In this document: piece after piece, positions 11,238 to 12,621 of the stretch
How the letters are laid out: every line of letters begins with the position of its first letter
How positions within the stretch are numbered: the first letter of the stretch is position 1
DNA from: Thermoplasmata archaeon
GTDB taxonomy: Archaea; Thermoplasmatota; Thermoplasmata; Lutacidiplasmatales; UBA184
Assembly (NCBI GenBank): GCA_021798415.1
Contig: JAJZGO010000040.1
Span: 1-12,621, forward strand
Direction: 5' to 3'
DNA: 12,621 nt
Notes under the pieces: model-generated
What the model was told of the DNA's origin: nothing
Seen by the model: the letters and a program-made list of their open reading frames with translations, nothing else
The model's database searches: none
Position numbers and translations under genes: made by a program

Positions 11238-12404
11238 ATGATCGGACCCCCCGCCGCTCCGGCCCCGCCCCGACGCCTGCGAGCGCCCGGGAGGCTCGGT
11301 CGCGTAGTGACGGTCACGGCCGTGGCGGTGGTCGTGGTCCTGGCCGGGGTCGGCGTCGCGCTCTACGTGAACTCGGCGCTCGGCGAGCCCACGCTCGTCG
11401 TCTACACCTACCCGAGCCTCTTCGGGGGCGCCGGAACGCCGGCGTTCGAGAGCGTCTTCGCGCCGTTCGAGAGCGCCCACCACGTGCGCATCGACGTGGA
11501 GTACCCGAGCGGAACGCTGGTGAACACGCTCCTCCAGCAGGCGAATGCTCCCGCCGCGGACCTCGTGATCGGCCTCGACGAGATCACCACGCCCCAGGCG
11601 GAAGCCCACCATCTCCTCGTCCCGTACGCCCCCCCCGAGCTCGGCAACGTGTCGCCGGCGCTCGCGAGCGAGCTGAGCCCCGACTTCGGGGCGGTCCCGT
11701 ACGAGTGGGGCTATCTCGCGATCGACTACAACGCGTCGTTCTACGCGGCGACCCGGGGCGCGGTCGCCACCGCGAGCTTTCCCGAGCTTGCGACGAACGC
11801 GAGCTGGGCGGCCCAGTTCCTCTACGAGGACCCGACGACGGACATCACGGGCGAGGAGTTCCTTGCCTGGGAGGTGGAGTACTACCTCCAGGTCCTCCAC
11901 GAGAACTGGACGTCGTTCTGGACGAGCCTGCTCCCGCACCTCGCCTACAAGCCGGCGCCCGATTGGGGCACCGCGTTCGGCCAGTTCTCGACGCCCCCGG
12001 GGAACCCCCAGATGGTCGTGAGCTACTCGACCGACCCGGCCTACGCCGCGTTCTACGGGCAGGCCGGTCAGTTCAACTCGACCGTGAGCTGGTGGAACGG
12101 CACCGCGTACGGCTGGCGGACGGTCTACGGGATCGGCATCGTGGCCGGCTCCCGCCACCTGACCCTCGACCAGGAGTTCGAGCAGTGGTTCCTGAGCGGG
12201 GCCGTCCAGGAGCAGATCCCGACGAACGAGTGGGAGTATCCCGCGAACGCGACGATCCCCCTCCCGGCGGTCTTCGGCGCCGCGGTGCCCCCGTCCACGA
12301 TCGTTCCGCTGAACGCCGGGACGACGCCGGACGCGGTCGCGGGCTCCCTTCCGGGTTGGGTCGCGACGTACGAGCAGCTCGCGAATCAGCTCCTGCCGCC
12401 ATGA
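11238..12404 (+). CDS. thiB: Thiamine ABC transporter substrate-binding protein (ThiB/TbpA family)
   Basis: 388 residues. An N-terminal hydrophobic segment (~22-44, RVVTVTAVAVVVVLAGVGVALYV) follows an Arg-rich stretch. There is no lipobox and no cysteine anywhere, so it is probably held by an uncleaved anchor or released after signal cleavage. The mature domain follows ThiB/TbpA closely: TLVVYTYPSLFG (52-63), LVNTLLQQ then ADLVIGLDE (107-115), VPYEWGYLAIDYN, FLYEDPTTDITGEEFLAWE, MVVSYSTDPAY, and IPTNEWEYPANATIPLP near the end. The aromatic residues in these segments correspond to those that stack on thiamine in the bacterial protein. It delivers thiamine (or its phosphates) to the permease encoded next. 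The upstream TPP riboswitch independently supports the thiamine assignment. Several N-X-S/T sequons are consistent with an exported archaeal protein. The ATG at 11238 is one base after the sequestering hairpin. Confidence 0.93.
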   Translation: MIGPPAAPAPPRRLRAPGRLGRVVTVTAVAVVVVLAGVGVALYVNSALGEPTLVVYTYPSLFGGAGTPAFESVFAPFESAHHVRIDVEYPSGTLVNTLLQQANAPAADLVIGLDEITTPQAEAHHLLVPYAPPELGNVSPALASELSPDFGAVPYEWGYLAIDYNASFYAATRGAVATASFPELATNASWAAQFLYEDPTTDITGEEFLAWEVEYYLQVLHENWTSFWTSLLPHLAYKPAPDWGTAFGQFSTPPGNPQMVVSYSTDPAYAAFYGQAGQFNSTVSWWNGTAYGWRTVYGIGIVAGSRHLTLDQEFEQWFLSGAVQEQIPTNEWEYPANATIPLPAVFGAAVPPSTIVPLNAGTTPDAVAGSLPGWVATYEQLANQLLPP

Positions 12405-12621
12405 CGATCTCCCGGCGCGACGTGCTCGCGCTCTCACCGGCCCTCGCCTTCGTCGTCCTGTTCGCCCTCGTGCCGGCGGTCGTCCTGTTCGCGACCACCG
12501 CCGCGGCGGCCGGGGGTCTCGGTGGGATCGTCGCCATCGTCTCGAGCCCCCTCAACGTCGCGTCGATCGAGAACTCCCTCGAGCAAGGGAGCCTTTCGGC
12601 GACGCTCGCGGTCGCGCTCGG
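12401..12621 (+). CDS. thiP: Thiamine ABC transporter permease (partial, N-terminus)
   Basis: The ATG at 12401-12403 overlaps the TGA of the binding-protein gene (ATGA), a tight operon junction. The 73 codons before the window edge begin MTISRRDVLALSPALAFVVL, giving a first membrane helix at about residues 9-33. A polar periplasmic-side stretch follows, then IENSLEQGSLSATLAVALG, which matches the start of the second helix in ABC importer permeases (xNSLxxGxLSAxLAxxLG). Together with the preceding ThiB-like protein and the TPP riboswitch this points to ThiP. The EAA loop that would confirm it, and the ATPase gene, lie to the right of the window. Confidence 0.85.
   Translation, partial: MTISRRDVLALSPALAFVVLFALVPAVVLFATTAAAAGGLGGIVAIVSSPLNVASIENSLEQGSLSATLAVAL

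Overview
The window looks like a piece of the genome of a very GC-rich archaeon. The evidence is a replication protein A gene next to its archaeal partner (RPAP), an archaeal coiled-coil protein of the COG1340 kind, a long-type archaeal FKBP, PdxS, and genes that almost all lack a Shine-Dalgarno sequence but have a short A/T island about 29-42 nt before the start codon, as expected for archaeal TATA boxes and leaderless or near-leaderless mRNAs. A TPP riboswitch in an archaeon, acyl-CoA dehydrogenase with electron transfer flavoprotein, and high GC point towards a Thermoplasmata-like lineage. That placement is an inference from gene content, not a measurement.

Left edge (1-2326): the C-terminal part of an AbiEii-type nucleotidyltransferase toxin on the + strand runs head-on into a minus-strand operon, acyl-CoA dehydrogenase - etfB - etfA. 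Both the toxin gene and etfA lose family similarity at the same place, about bases 235-262. This is a rearrangement breakpoint or an assembly join, and only about 50 residues of etfA remain. The acyl-CoA dehydrogenase promoter region is shared with divergent larB.

Middle left (2391-5679): larB (nickel-pincer cofactor synthesis, first step), a SAM-dependent methyltransferase and a coiled-coil protein run rightward. They converge with a membrane-anchored, secreted-side FKBP prolyl isomerase on the minus strand. That gene has a clear TATA box, a tandem 7-bp repeat and a possible 16-codon upstream ORF in front of it.

Middle right (5815-9992): the RPA large subunit and RPAP form a minus-strand operon with overlapping stop and start. 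It diverges from pyrF, a type 2 orotidine-5'-phosphate decarboxylase with a TTG start. pyrF overlaps tail-to-tail by 35 nt with a GT4 glycosyltransferase, which lies downstream of pdxS.

Right (10057-12621): pdxS (vitamin B6) diverges from a thiamine ABC uptake operon (binding protein, then permease with ATGA overlap) that is preceded by a TPP riboswitch. Between the two are a TATA element flanked by a perfect 9-bp inverted repeat, the aptamer, and a strong hairpin ending one base before the start codon. The two B-vitamin cofactor systems share one control region. No mobile element, CRISPR array, tRNA or rRNA was seen. The most interesting points are the etfA/AbiEii breakpoint and the control region of the thiamine operon.
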